Below are positions 50,664 to 58,561 of a DNA stretch of 64,000 nt, piece after piece. Where the stretch lies: the NCBI GenBank assembly GCA_016288655.1, contig JAEEKX010000037.1, positions 1 through 64,000 on the forward strand, read 5' to 3'. Below the pieces are notes generated by a model. It saw only the letters and a list, made by a program, of their open reading frames with translations, was not told the origin of the DNA and did not search any database. The translations under genes and the position numbers were made by a program. The stretch is from Bacteroidales bacterium. GTDB lineage: Bacteria; Bacteroidota; Bacteroidia; Bacteroidales; WCHB1-69. The first letter of the stretch is position 1; every line of letters begins with the position of its first letter.

Positions 50664-51458
50664 TTATCGGATGCAGGCGAAGACGATGGCGGTGACGCCG
50701 ACGAGGGCGCAATAGACGGCGAACCACACGAGGTTGGCGCGCTTGACGAGGTTGATCATCCACTTGCAGGCGAGCAGGCCGGAGAGGTAGGCGGCGACGA
50801 ACCCGCAGATGAGCGCGGTGGCCGAGATGCCCGAGTTGGCCGCGGCGAGCTCGCCCCCGACGATGTCAAGGAAACACTCGCCTAAGATGGGGATGATGAC
50901 CATGAGGAAGGAGAACTGCGCGACCTCCTCGCGTTTGACACCGGTCATGAGGCCGGCGGCGATGGTGGAACCGGAGCGCGACAGTCCGGGCAGCACGGCG
51001 ATGGCCTGGGCAATGCCCATGACGATGGCCGAACCGAAGCCCACTTCCCGCCGCTCCTTGAACTTCACGAACTTGGTGAGAGTCAGTAACAAAGCAGTCA
51101 ACAACAGCATGCAACCCACCAACAGCAGACTGCTAAAGAACTCTTCAAGCACATCTTTGAAGAAGACGCCTACGATGAGCACGGGGATCATGGAAACCAG
51201 AATCTTGCAGATGTACTGCGTCTCTTTGTTCCACTCGAACTTGAAAAATTGGGTGAACAGGTGCCAGATCTCGCGCCAGAGGATGGTGATGGTGGCGAGG
51301 ACGGTCGCCCCGTGGACGACGGTCTCGAAGATGACGTTTTCACTGGCCTCGACTCCCAAAATCTCCTTGCCGATGATGAGATGGCCGCTGCTGCTGACGG
51401 GCAGAAATTCCGTCAGTCCTTGTATAATGCCTAAGATGATGGCTTCAAACCACTCCAT
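50664..51458 (-). CDS. uppP: Undecaprenyl-diphosphate phosphatase
   Basis: 264 residues, seven or eight membrane helices. Both family motifs are complete: LTEFLPVSSSGHL (Glu17, Ser22-24, His26) and PGLSRSGSTIA (Arg161). The enzyme recycles undecaprenyl pyrophosphate to the monophosphate for wall and glycan synthesis and gives bacitracin tolerance. Its ATG overlaps the stop of the DUF3098 gene by one base (TAATG). ftsX-DUF3098-uppP is a familiar Bacteroidetes order. Confidence 0.96.
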   Translation of the reverse strand: MEWFEAIILGIIQGLTEFLPVSSSGHLIIGKEILGVEASENVIFETVVHGATVLATITILWREIWHLFTQFFKFEWNKETQYICKILVSMIPVLIVGVFFKDVLEEFFSSLLLVGCMLLLTALLLTLTKFVKFKERREVGFGSAIVMGIAQAIAVLPGLSRSGSTIAAGLMTGVKREEVAQFSFLMVIIPILGECFLDIVGGELAAANSGISATALICGFVAAYLSGLLACKWMINLVKRANLVWFAVYCALVGVTAIVFACIR

Positions 51459-51790
51459 TACGCTTCGGTCGTGGGTTCGTTATCTTTCTTGCGGACAGGA
51501 GTGCGCCACATGATGGCGACGATTTCCAACACAAGCCCGATGAGGATGGTGATGGGCGCGACAACCAGTCGGCGGGTGTTGAAGATGGCCTCGTTGAACT
51601 GGTTGGGATCGTCGGAGCCGCCGCCGGTGAGTAGGACGTAGCCGACGAAAAGGATGACGACGCCGATGATCATCAGGATGTAGTTGGTCATGCGGAAAAG
51701 AGGTTTCTTCTCCTTTTCGGCCTTTTTCCCGTAAGTGCGGTATGATTTGTTGGAATTGTCTGTGGTTTTTGTTGTAATAACTTGAGCCAT
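51458..51790 (-). CDS. DUF3098 small membrane protein
   Basis: 110 residues. A basic N-terminus (1-32), one helix with MTNYILMIIGVVILFVGYVL, a loop with GGGSDDPNQFNEAIFNTRR, and a second helix (LVVAPITILIGLVLEIVAIM). This is the DUF3098 pattern: two-helix inner-membrane protein that stands between ftsX and uppP in Bacteroidetes. Function unknown; co-transcription suggests a link with cell division or wall precursor cycling. Confidence 0.88.
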   Translation of the reverse strand: MAQVITTKTTDNSNKSYRTYGKKAEKEKKPLFRMTNYILMIIGVVILFVGYVLLTGGGSDDPNQFNEAIFNTRRLVVAPITILIGLVLEIVAIMWRTPVRKKDNEPTTEA

Positions 51791-51796
51791 AATGAA

Positions 51797-52747
51797 TTAT
51801 AAATATAATCTATCGGGATTGACTTTGATGTATTTGTTGGTATAGACGAAGGCGGTGAGAGTGGTGAAGAGGATGCTGAAGAGGAAGACGCCGGCAAGGA
51901 TGGCGGCGGGGAGGATGGGTTCGGAGAGGTCGATGAAGGTGCCTTTGGTGAAGACGTAACCGCCATAGAGGATGACGCCTACGCCGACAGTAGCAAGGAA
52001 GCCGCCGATGATGCCCTGGGTGAGCCCTTTGAGCACGAAGGGACGGCGGACGAATGCGCGGGTGGCGCCGATGAGCAGCAGACTTCTGATGTTGAAGCGT
52101 TTGGAGTAGATGTTCAGACGCAGAGAGTTGGAGATGAGTAGCAGGGAGATGAAGAGGAAGACGCCGCAGATGCCGAGGATGATCCACTGGGTTTTACGGA
52201 GGTTCTGTTGGATGAACTGTGCCGCGACGTCGGAATAGACCACCTCGCGAACCTGTTCATTCTGTTGGATGAACTGCTTGATTTTCAGCAAAGAGTCGGC
52301 GTGGGTGTATTCGGGTTTGAGTGTGAGGATGATAGAGGCGTTGATGGGATTGTCGATGTATTTGTCGAAGTCGTTGCGGAGGAGTTGTTTGGTGGTGGTG
52401 GTGTTCTCGGCACGGGAGGAGACGCGCGAGGTGGCGACGAAAGGCTCGTTCTTGAGGCGGAGTTCGTAGTTCACGATGTCGGCCTCCTGTACCGGCTGGT
52501 TCACCGTGTTCACCACGGACGAATCGCCAATGTGTGCCGTAACTTGTTGAGGAGTAGCGTCAAAGAACAGCACCTCGAGTTCAAGGTTCTGGGAGATGTG
52601 GTTCAGGTAGCGGGTGGAATAGACGGCCAGGACCGCCAACGTCCCCACGAAGAACATGGTGAGCGCGATGCTACAGATGGAGCCGAAGGCGGAGAACTTC
52701 AGTCTTGCCTTGGTGATTTTGTCGAGTGCTTCCGGATGTTTGCTCAT
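51797..52747 (-). CDS. ftsX: Cell division protein FtsX
   Basis: 316 residues with the FtsX layout: cytoplasmic start, helix 1 (ICSIALTMFFVGTLAVLAVY), periplasmic domain (about 50-190) and three C-terminal helices (near 195, 245 and 290). FSAFGSICSIALTMF, VVYSDVAAQFIQQNL, SLRLNIYSKRFNIRSLLLIGAT, PFVLKGLTQGIIGGFLA are conserved. With the ATPase FtsE it controls wall hydrolases at the septum; ftsE is not in the window, as in many Bacteroidetes where it is separate. First gene of the operon. Confidence 0.93.
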   Translation of the reverse strand: MSKHPEALDKITKARLKFSAFGSICSIALTMFFVGTLAVLAVYSTRYLNHISQNLELEVLFFDATPQQVTAHIGDSSVVNTVNQPVQEADIVNYELRLKNEPFVATSRVSSRAENTTTTKQLLRNDFDKYIDNPINASIILTLKPEYTHADSLLKIKQFIQQNEQVREVVYSDVAAQFIQQNLRKTQWIILGICGVFLFISLLLISNSLRLNIYSKRFNIRSLLLIGATRAFVRRPFVLKGLTQGIIGGFLATVGVGVILYGGYVFTKGTFIDLSEPILPAAILAGVFLFSILFTTLTAFVYTNKYIKVNPDRLYL

Positions 52748-52793
52748 AATGATGCTTTACAGACAGGTGTTTCCTGACCTATTTTTGCGGCTG

Positions 52794-52801
52794 CAAATAT
52801 A
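52794..52801 (-). promoter_or_regulatory. -7 box, ftsX operon
   Basis: The minus strand reads TATATTTG, 46 bases before the ATG at 52747. Confidence 0.5.
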
Positions 52802-52882
52802 CATCAACTTTTTCAAATTTCGACCATCTCCATTCGATTTTCTATACCTTATTAAAATCTTCACGATTTGCTGGTTTTTTAC

Positions 52883-52890
52883 TATTTTTG
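52883..52890 (+). promoter_or_regulatory. -7 box, ketoacyl synthase gene
   Basis: TATTTTTG, only 13 bases before the ATG at 52904 (22 before the one at 52913), so the leader would be very short. Confidence 0.5.
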
Positions 52891-52903
52891 CAAATTCAAA
52901 AAA

Positions 52904-54130
52904 ATGAACGTTATGAAACGAGTTGTCATTACAGGAATGGGCATTTATTCATGCTTGGGCAAGAACTTGGAGGAGGTGCGGGAGTCGTTATACGCCGGAC
53001 GTTCCGGCATCGGCATCGATCCCGAACGCATCGCTTACGGCTACCGCTCGCCGCTGACGGGCATGGTGGAGCGTCCCGCGCTGAAGGGGCTGCTCGACCG
53101 CCGTTCGCGCACCTGCCTCGCCGAAGAGGGCGAATACGCCTACATGGCCACCGCCGAGGCACTGCGCAACGCCGCCATCACGCCCGACTTCCTCGACAAC
53201 CACGAGGTGGGCGTGCTCTACGGCAACGACTCCTCCGCCAAGGCCGTCATCGAGGCGCACATGCTGACGTTGGAGACGAAGGATACCACCCTGCAGGGCT
53301 CCGGCGCCATCTTCCAGTCGATGAACTCCACTGTCACGATGAACCTCTCCACGATCTTCCGGCTGAAGGGCATCAACCTGACGGTGAGCGCCGCCTGCGC
53401 CAGCAGTTCACACGCCATCGGCTTAGGGCTGATGTTCATCCGCCAGGGGTTGCAGGACATGATCATCTGTGGTGGAGCGCAGGAGGTCAACTATCTGTCG
53501 ATGAGTAGTTTCGATGCCATCAGTGCCTTCTCCACCCGTATTGACGACCCCACCCGCGCCTCCCGCCCGTTCGACCGCGACCGCGACGGACTGGTGCCCA
53601 GCGGCGGCGCGGCCACCGTCATCCTGGAAGAGTACGAGCACGCCGTCCACCGCGGCGCCCCCATCATCGCGGAGGTCCTCGGCTACGGCTTCTCCTCCAA
53701 CGGCGCCAACATCTCGCAGGCCAGCGACGCGGGCTCCCGCCTCGCCATGCAACGAGCCCTCGACGACGCCGGCGTCACCCCCGCCGACATCGACTACATC
53801 AACGCACACGCCACCTCCACCCTCCAGGGCGACGCCTTCGAAGCCGACGCCCTCACCCAACTCTTCGGCAACCTCCACACGCCCGTCTCCTCCACAAAGT
53901 CGATGACCGGACACGAGTGCTGGATGGCTGGAAGTTCCGAAATTATCTACTCCAACTTGATGATGCTTAACGACTTCGTTGCCCCCAACATCAACTTCGA
54001 GCACCCCGACGAGCACTCCCAAAACCTCAATATCATCTCCAAGACCATCAATCGCAAAATCGACACCTACCTTTCCAACTCCTTCGGCTTCGGCGGCACC
54101 AACAGCGCATTGGTCGTTCGGAAAATTTAA
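52904..54130 (+). CDS. Beta-ketoacyl-ACP synthase (FabB/FabF family)
   Basis: Taken from the ATG at 52904 (MNVMKRVVITGMG), 408 residues; the ATG at 52913 is equally likely and suits the very short leader. The thiolase-fold catalytic triad is Cys165 in SAACASSSHAIG, His in NAHATSTLQGDAFE and His in SMTGHECWMAGSSE. GGAQEVNYLSMSSFDAISAF and FGFGGTNSALV complete the family. It extends acyl chains on ACP. The GHECWMAG motif differs slightly from the usual GHxxGAAG, replacing the first Gly/Ala pair, which suggests a specialised synthase (as in aryl polyene or FabB-like clusters) rather than the housekeeping FabF. Stands alone. Confidence 0.9.
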   Translation: MNVMKRVVITGMGIYSCLGKNLEEVRESLYAGRSGIGIDPERIAYGYRSPLTGMVERPALKGLLDRRSRTCLAEEGEYAYMATAEALRNAAITPDFLDNHEVGVLYGNDSSAKAVIEAHMLTLETKDTTLQGSGAIFQSMNSTVTMNLSTIFRLKGINLTVSAACASSSHAIGLGLMFIRQGLQDMIICGGAQEVNYLSMSSFDAISAFSTRIDDPTRASRPFDRDRDGLVPSGGAATVILEEYEHAVHRGAPIIAEVLGYGFSSNGANISQASDAGSRLAMQRALDDAGVTPADIDYINAHATSTLQGDAFEADALTQLFGNLHTPVSSTKSMTGHECWMAGSSEIIYSNLMMLNDFVAPNINFEHPDEHSQNLNIISKTINRKIDTYLSNSFGFGGTNSALVVRKI

Positions 54131-54199
54131 TGTTGAATCTTTTAACGAAGTCGGGCAACATTTTCACCTCAGAAATGTATCACCAATAAAGCGTCCCAC

Positions 54200-54772
54200 A
54201 TGGTCAGTGACAGCGAGTTGATTCGGAAGTGTAAGCAAGGGAGCCAGAAGTACCAAGCCATGCTTTACGAAAAATTCGCGCCGGTGCTCATGGGAATTTG
54301 CATCCGGTACACCCGCAACATGGAAGACGCCCAGGACCTGCTGCACGACTCTTTCGTCAAGATATTCACTAACATAGACTCCTGCGACGAAAATGGCAAC
54401 CTGCTCGGGTGGACCCGCAAGATTGCGGTCAACACCTGCATCAACGCCTACTACAAGAAAAAGAGGGAAGAGGGGACGGTAGAGGCGGAAGAGGTGGCCG
54501 AGACCACCGGCGATGTGCGCATACAGCAGAGCGACTTCCTGACACAGGAGCTGCTGCTGCGCCTCGTGAGCGAACTGCCCGACGGCTATCGGACGGTGTT
54601 CAACCTGTTCGAGATCGACGGCTACTCGCACCACGAAATCGCCGAGATGACCGGCAGTTCGTACAGCACTGTGCGCTCGCAACTTTTCAAAGCCAAGCGC
54701 GCGTTGAAAAAGAGAATAGAAACCCTCCTCGGTGAGGAGATCAAAGACCACATAGTCACAACTGACGAATAA
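54200..54772 (+). CDS. ECF-family RNA polymerase sigma factor
   Basis: 190 residues. Region 2 runs about 20-75 (YEKFAPVLMGICIRYTRNME, DAQDLLHDSFVKIFTNI, LLGWTRKIAVNTCINAYYKK) and region 4 about 120-175 (LPDGYRTVFNLFEIDGYSHH, EIAEMTGSSYSTVRSQLFKA, KRALKKRI) with a helix-turn-helix. No regions 1 or 3, as in ECF factors. One base separates it from a membrane protein whose N-terminus looks like an anti-sigma partner, so its activity is probably held by that protein. The promoter region (54131-54199) shows no TAnnTTTG box, consistent with self-recognition by the ECF factor, but no motif could be defined. Confidence 0.92.
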   Translation: MVSDSELIRKCKQGSQKYQAMLYEKFAPVLMGICIRYTRNMEDAQDLLHDSFVKIFTNIDSCDENGNLLGWTRKIAVNTCINAYYKKKREEGTVEAEEVAETTGDVRIQQSDFLTQELLLRLVSELPDGYRTVFNLFEIDGYSHHEIAEMTGSSYSTVRSQLFKAKRALKKRIETLLGEEIKDHIVTTDE

Positions 54773-54773
54773 G

Positions 54774-55880
54774 ATGAAAGAACAAGAGATAGGCGAAATT
54801 TTCAAGGAAGGTCTTGCGGGCTTCGAGCAGCAGCCCCCTGCGGGCGCGTGGGAAGGCATTCGCAACGCCGCCGCCGTGAAGCGCTTCAACCGCGGGCGCA
54901 TCCTCCGCCGCTGGGGGATGTGGATTGGCGTGCCCGTTGCCGCCGTCACCGCCGTTGTCGTGGCCGTGGTCCTGCTGACCCGTCCCGCCGACACCCCGAC
55001 GGCTCCTGCGCCGTCGCCCGTCGCCCCGACCACTGCTGTCACCGTCGCAGAACCCGCCACGTCGGAAGCGACTTCCACGCCCGTCGCGACTTCCGCGATT
55101 GCCAAGGCCGAGGCGTCTGCGACCTCCGCACCCGCAACCCAGCCGAAACTCATCCCCGCGGTAGCCACCCCCCTTGCGCCGGTGGCTGCCCCTCCCGTTC
55201 CCGTTGTCGTCCCCGTGAAGAGAGAGCCAGCTCCTGCCGTGCTCACCCCGCTCGCCACGATCCCGGCAGTGCCTGCCCCGAAGACGGTGCAGTCCGTGCC
55301 TGGCACCAAGCCCGGCGTCCGCTTCAACAGCAAGGACTTCCAGCAGCAGAACGATGTGGCCGCCGCCGAACCCGCTCCCGAGCATAAAGAGGACTTCCGC
55401 CTCATCTATAGCCACGATACCTTGGTCTGCCGCAACTCCAAGGTTTCGCTATACGTGCTCAATGCCGACAATGTCTTCTGGAGTTTCGGTTCGCAAAATC
55501 CGACCGAGGAGTTGATCATCGAAGAGCACACTTACGTGCGTGCCGACGTGCGCACCCGCGATGGCAAGGACACTGTCATCACCATCAACATCGGGGTTTA
55601 CGACTGCGAGTTGTTCATTCCCAGCGCCTTCACCCCCAACGGCGACGGGCTCAACGACGAGTGGATGGTATATGCCCCCGCCGGCATCACGGACTTTGAG
55701 TGTACGGTCTATAACAAGGCCGGCCAGGTGCTTTTCCACACCAACAACATCCACCAGGGCTGGGACGGCCGTGAGAACGGCAAGTACCTGCCCGCCGCCG
55801 GCTACTTCTACGACTGCCGTTTCCGCGACGAGATGGGATACAAGCACACCCAGAAAGGCCAGGTGACGCTGGTGCGGTAG
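54774..55880 (+). CDS. Membrane-anchored protein with anti-sigma-like N-terminus and T9SS type B (CHU_C) C-terminal domain
   Basis: 368 residues without a signal peptide. Residues 1-48 are cytoplasmic (IGEIFKEGLAGFEQQPPAGA, WEGI: the short helical start found on many Bacteroidetes anti-sigma-type proteins). One membrane helix (about 49-68) is followed by a Pro/Ala/Thr/Val-rich segment (70-180), a beta module (about 200-275, LVCRNSKVSLYVLNADNVFW) and a complete gliding-motility/T9SS type B domain (about 277-368): CELFIPSAFTPNGDGLNDEW, TVYNKAGQVLF, WDGRENGKYLPAAGYFYDCR, KGQVTLVR. Encoded one base after the ECF factor. Type B domains normally end secreted proteins; here it is tethered to the inner membrane, with its N-terminus on the cytoplasmic side. 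Confidence 0.85.
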   Translation: MKEQEIGEIFKEGLAGFEQQPPAGAWEGIRNAAAVKRFNRGRILRRWGMWIGVPVAAVTAVVVAVVLLTRPADTPTAPAPSPVAPTTAVTVAEPATSEATSTPVATSAIAKAEASATSAPATQPKLIPAVATPLAPVAAPPVPVVVPVKREPAPAVLTPLATIPAVPAPKTVQSVPGTKPGVRFNSKDFQQQNDVAAAEPAPEHKEDFRLIYSHDTLVCRNSKVSLYVLNADNVFWSFGSQNPTEELIIEEHTYVRADVRTRDGKDTVITINIGVYDCELFIPSAFTPNGDGLNDEWMVYAPAGITDFECTVYNKAGQVLFHTNNIHQGWDGRENGKYLPAAGYFYDCRFRDEMGYKHTQKGQVTLVR

Positions 55881-55905
55881 GCGAGGCGATGCCGCTTTCC
55901 TGATT

Positions 55906-56073
55906 CTATTGATCCAACATCCATTTCCGGCATGGCATGATGTGAATGTCTTTCCCAGCCATGTTCAAAGTGCCTTCTGTCTGGTGAGGGATGATGAGCA
56001 GGTGGTCGCATCGGATAGCATGACTGGCGTGCATCAGTTCTTCGATTTCTCTATTAAAAACGTAATGTTTCAC
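55906..56073 (-). pseudogene. C-terminal remnant of a DUF4143-type AAA ATPase
   Basis: A 55-codon minus-strand frame, from a GTG at 56073 to a TAG at 55906, reads NREIEELMHASHAIRCDHLL, then IIPHQTEGTLNMAGKDIHIM, then PCRKWMLDQ. The pattern R-E-I-x-x-L followed by C-x-x-L-L-I-I, E-x-T, G-K-x-I-x-x-x-P and a final K-W-L/M-L is the tail of the ATP-binding proteins with a DUF4143 domain that are common and mobile in Bacteroidetes. Everything before it (P-loop and more) is missing, so this is a decayed gene. Recognition rests on memory of the family tail. Confidence 0.55.
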
Positions 56074-56169
56074 TCATTCGATGAAACTTCAAAAAAACTT
56101 TCATTTTTTCAGTGAAAGATTTTCCGATTCGGGTTTTCAAAAATGCCGTTTTCATGACAATTTTTTTTG

Positions 56170-56177
56170 TAATTTTG
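56170..56177 (+). promoter_or_regulatory. -7 box, ftcD
   Basis: TAATTTTG, 36 bases before the ATG at 56214. Confidence 0.5.
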
Positions 56178-56213
56178 CAAGTTGTAATTTGCAAATCAAA
56201 CCATTATTATATC

Positions 56214-57911
56214 ATGAAGAAATTAATCGAATGTGTACCTAATTTCAGCGAGGGGAGGGACCTCGGCATCATCAAACAGATCACCGACGAGATTGAGAGC
56301 GTGGAGGCGGTGAAGTTGCTGGACGTGGATCCGGGGGCTTCGACGAACCGCACGGTGGTGACTTTCGTGGGCGCGCCCGAGGATGTGCTGGAGGCCGCTT
56401 TCCGTGGCATCCGTAAAGCACAGGAACTCATCGACATGCGCGGTCATCACGGCGACCACCCGCGCTTCGGTGCCACGGATGTCTGTCCGTTAGTGCCCGT
56501 GGCCGGTGTCACCATGGAGGAGACGGCCGAGTACGCCCGTCAGTTGGCCAAGCGCGTCGGCACGGAATTAGGCATCCCCGTCTTCTGCTATGAGAATTCC
56601 GCCTTCAAGCCGGAGCGCCGCAACCTCGCCAACTGCCGTCAGGGCGAGTATGAAGCACTGAAGGAGCGCATCTGCACCAAGGAGTGGAAGCCCGACTTTG
56701 GTCCCAACAAGTTCACGGAGAGCGTCGCCAAGAGCGGTGCCAGCGCCATCGGTGCCCGCGACTTCCTCATTGCCGTCAACTTCAACCTGAACACCACCTC
56801 CACCCGCCGCGCCAACGCCATCGCATTCGACGTGCGTGAGAAAGGCCGTCCGAAGCGTGAGGGCAACCCCATCACCGGCAAGATTATGAAGGACGCCAAC
56901 GGCGAAAACATCATGATTCCCGGCACGCTGAAAGGCACCAAGGCCATCGGATGGTTCATTAAAGAATATGGTATTGCCCAAGTGTCGATGAACATCACCA
57001 ACACCCGCGAGACCCCGCTGCACATCGCCTTCGAGGAGGTGTGCCGCAAGGCCGGCGCCCGCGGCATCCGCATCACCGGCACCGAGATCGTGGGACTCGT
57101 GCCCAAGTCGGCCCTGATTGACGCCGCCGACTACTTCCTCGCCAAGCAGCAACGCTCGCTCGGCATTGATGAGGCCGAAAAGATGAAAATCGCCATCAAG
57201 TCGATGGGCCTCGACGACCTTAAACCGTTCAATCCTGACGAAAAGGTAATTGAGTACATGATTGCCGACAAGAGCGGCAACCGTCTGGTGGACATGACCT
57301 GCGAGGGTTTCGCCAACGAGACGGCTTCCGAAAGTCCGGCTCCTGGCGGTGGTTCCATCTCCGCCTACATGGGGGCACTCGGCGCAGCTCTCGGCACCAT
57401 GGTGGCCAATCTGTCGGCCCACAAGCCCGGCTGGGACGCCAAATGGAAAACCTTCTCCGAGGTGGCCGTCAAAGGTCAGCAGATCAAGGAAGACCTTATC
57501 CATCTGGTGGATGAAGACACCAACGCTTTCAACATGATCATGAACGCCTTCGGTCTGCCGAAGGGTACCGAAGAGGAGAAGGCGGCGCGCAAGGCTGCCA
57601 TCCAGGAGGCGACCAAATATGCCACCGAGGTGCCGTTCCGCACGGTGAAACGCTCGTTCGACGTGTTCGACATCTGCGAACAGATGATCAAGAAGGGCAA
57701 CCCGAACTCCGTGACCGACGCCGCCGTGGGCGTGCTCTGCGCCGAAGCCGCCGTCACGGGCGCTTACCTGAACGTGAAAATCAACGCTTCCTCATTGGCC
57801 GACAAGGAGTTCGCCAACCAGATTGTGGGTGAGGCCCGCGAGTACCTTCTCAAAGCTCGCCGCAACAAACAGCGCCTCATCAACTTGGTTGATAAGCGCC
57901 TCGACTTTTAA
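56214..57911 (+). CDS. ftcD: Glutamate formimidoyltransferase / formimidotetrahydrofolate cyclodeaminase
   Basis: The ATG at 56214 gives 565 residues, the length of the bifunctional enzyme. The transferase part (about 1-325) starts LIECVPNFSEGRD and has DPGASTNRTVVTFVG, DMRGHHGDHPRFGATDVCP, ITGTEIVGLVPKSAL. The cyclodeaminase part (about 360-565) has SPAPGGGSISAYMGALGAAL, DEDTNAFNMIMNAFGLPKGT and SVTDAAVGVLCAEAA. It moves the formimino group from formiminoglutamate (histidine breakdown) to tetrahydrofolate and then releases ammonia. hutH, hutU and hutI are not here. The gene has its own promoter. Confidence 0.95.
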   Translation: MKKLIECVPNFSEGRDLGIIKQITDEIESVEAVKLLDVDPGASTNRTVVTFVGAPEDVLEAAFRGIRKAQELIDMRGHHGDHPRFGATDVCPLVPVAGVTMEETAEYARQLAKRVGTELGIPVFCYENSAFKPERRNLANCRQGEYEALKERICTKEWKPDFGPNKFTESVAKSGASAIGARDFLIAVNFNLNTTSTRRANAIAFDVREKGRPKREGNPITGKIMKDANGENIMIPGTLKGTKAIGWFIKEYGIAQVSMNITNTRETPLHIAFEEVCRKAGARGIRITGTEIVGLVPKSALIDAADYFLAKQQRSLGIDEAEKMKIAIKSMGLDDLKPFNPDEKVIEYMIADKSGNRLVDMTCEGFANETASESPAPGGGSISAYMGALGAALGTMVANLSAHKPGWDAKWKTFSEVAVKGQQIKEDLIHLVDEDTNAFNMIMNAFGLPKGTEEEKAARKAAIQEATKYATEVPFRTVKRSFDVFDICEQMIKKGNPNSVTDAAVGVLCAEAAVTGAYLNVKINASSLADKEFANQIVGEAREYLLKARRNKQRLINLVDKRLDF

Positions 57912-57940
57912 TCCGCATTTTTCACCCAATTCCACCATCC

Positions 57941-58531
57941 ATGCTCGAAGTCACCAACGTACAGGTCTATAACTTGCGGGAGGCCGTCATCGCCGCCCGC
58001 AACCCGATGCGCACGGTGCCGGCGCAACACACTGACGAGGAGTTTGAGGCGTCGCTGCAACGCTGCGTGAAACTCATCCGTCACGGCGGCGGCAGCGGGC
58101 ATACCAACTTCCGTACAGGCATCGTCGTCAGTTTCGACGTGCGCTACCCGCAGTATTGGTCGATGGAAGCCCAGCGCTACCACTTCTTCCAGATCGTCTC
58201 CTCTTCCAGCAAGATGCACTCGTTGGCCAAGTTGGACATCCGCCGCTCCTGCAACGAGTACGTCACCGAACAGTCGATCGCGCAACTCGAGCAGTTGGCC
58301 CGAGCTTACAACGACCACCCGACGGAGGAGGGGTTGATGACGATGCTCTCCAACTGCCCGATGGGGTTGGAGCTGTTCATGCACATCACCACCAACTACG
58401 AGCAATTGGCCACCATCTACAAGCAGCGCAAGACGCACCGTTTGCGCGACTGGCACGTCTTCTGTCATTTCATCGAGCAGTTGCCGTATGCCCAGGAGTT
58501 GATCTGTGTGGAGCGGGAAAATCCGGAGTAA
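57941..58531 (+). CDS. Conserved protein, phage-type, possibly ThyX-like
   Basis: 196 residues, 29 bases after ftcD. Features: LREAVIAARNPMRT, VKLIRHGGGSGHTNFRTGIV, VSFDVRYPQYWSMEAQRYHF, FQIVSSSSKMHSL, NCPMGLELFMHITTNYEQLA and a tail THRLRDWHVFCHFIEQLP. I recall similar unnamed proteins in Gram-positive and Bacteroidetes phages. The order SGHxNF, QxxRY, S.SxxMH and NYxQLxxxYxQRxxHRLxxW resembles the flavin-dependent thymidylate synthase (ThyX) architecture, but the classical RHRxxSxNExSxR motif is absent. Function therefore unassigned. No signal peptide or membrane helix. Confidence 0.65.
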   Translation: MLEVTNVQVYNLREAVIAARNPMRTVPAQHTDEEFEASLQRCVKLIRHGGGSGHTNFRTGIVVSFDVRYPQYWSMEAQRYHFFQIVSSSSKMHSLAKLDIRRSCNEYVTEQSIAQLEQLARAYNDHPTEEGLMTMLSNCPMGLELFMHITTNYEQLATIYKQRKTHRLRDWHVFCHFIEQLPYAQELICVERENPE

Positions 58532-58561
58532 ATTTTGTAATTAATTATCATATAATAAATT

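Larger units (their letters stand above)
55881..56213. other. 333-base gap holding a gene remnant and the ftcD promoter
   Basis: A minus-strand gene remnant occupies 55906-56073. The rest, 56074-56213, is AT-rich and carries the -7 box for ftcD. The plus-strand frame upstream of ftcD (from 56112) has no coding character. Confidence 0.5.

Noticed and set aside
52867..52890. TTTG 12 bases before TATTTTTG at the ketoacyl synthase promoter, with similar 12-base spacing at several other boxes
   Set aside because: The known spacing is about 19-21 bases; TTTG/CAAA strings are frequent in these AT-rich gaps, so the shorter spacing is probably coincidence.
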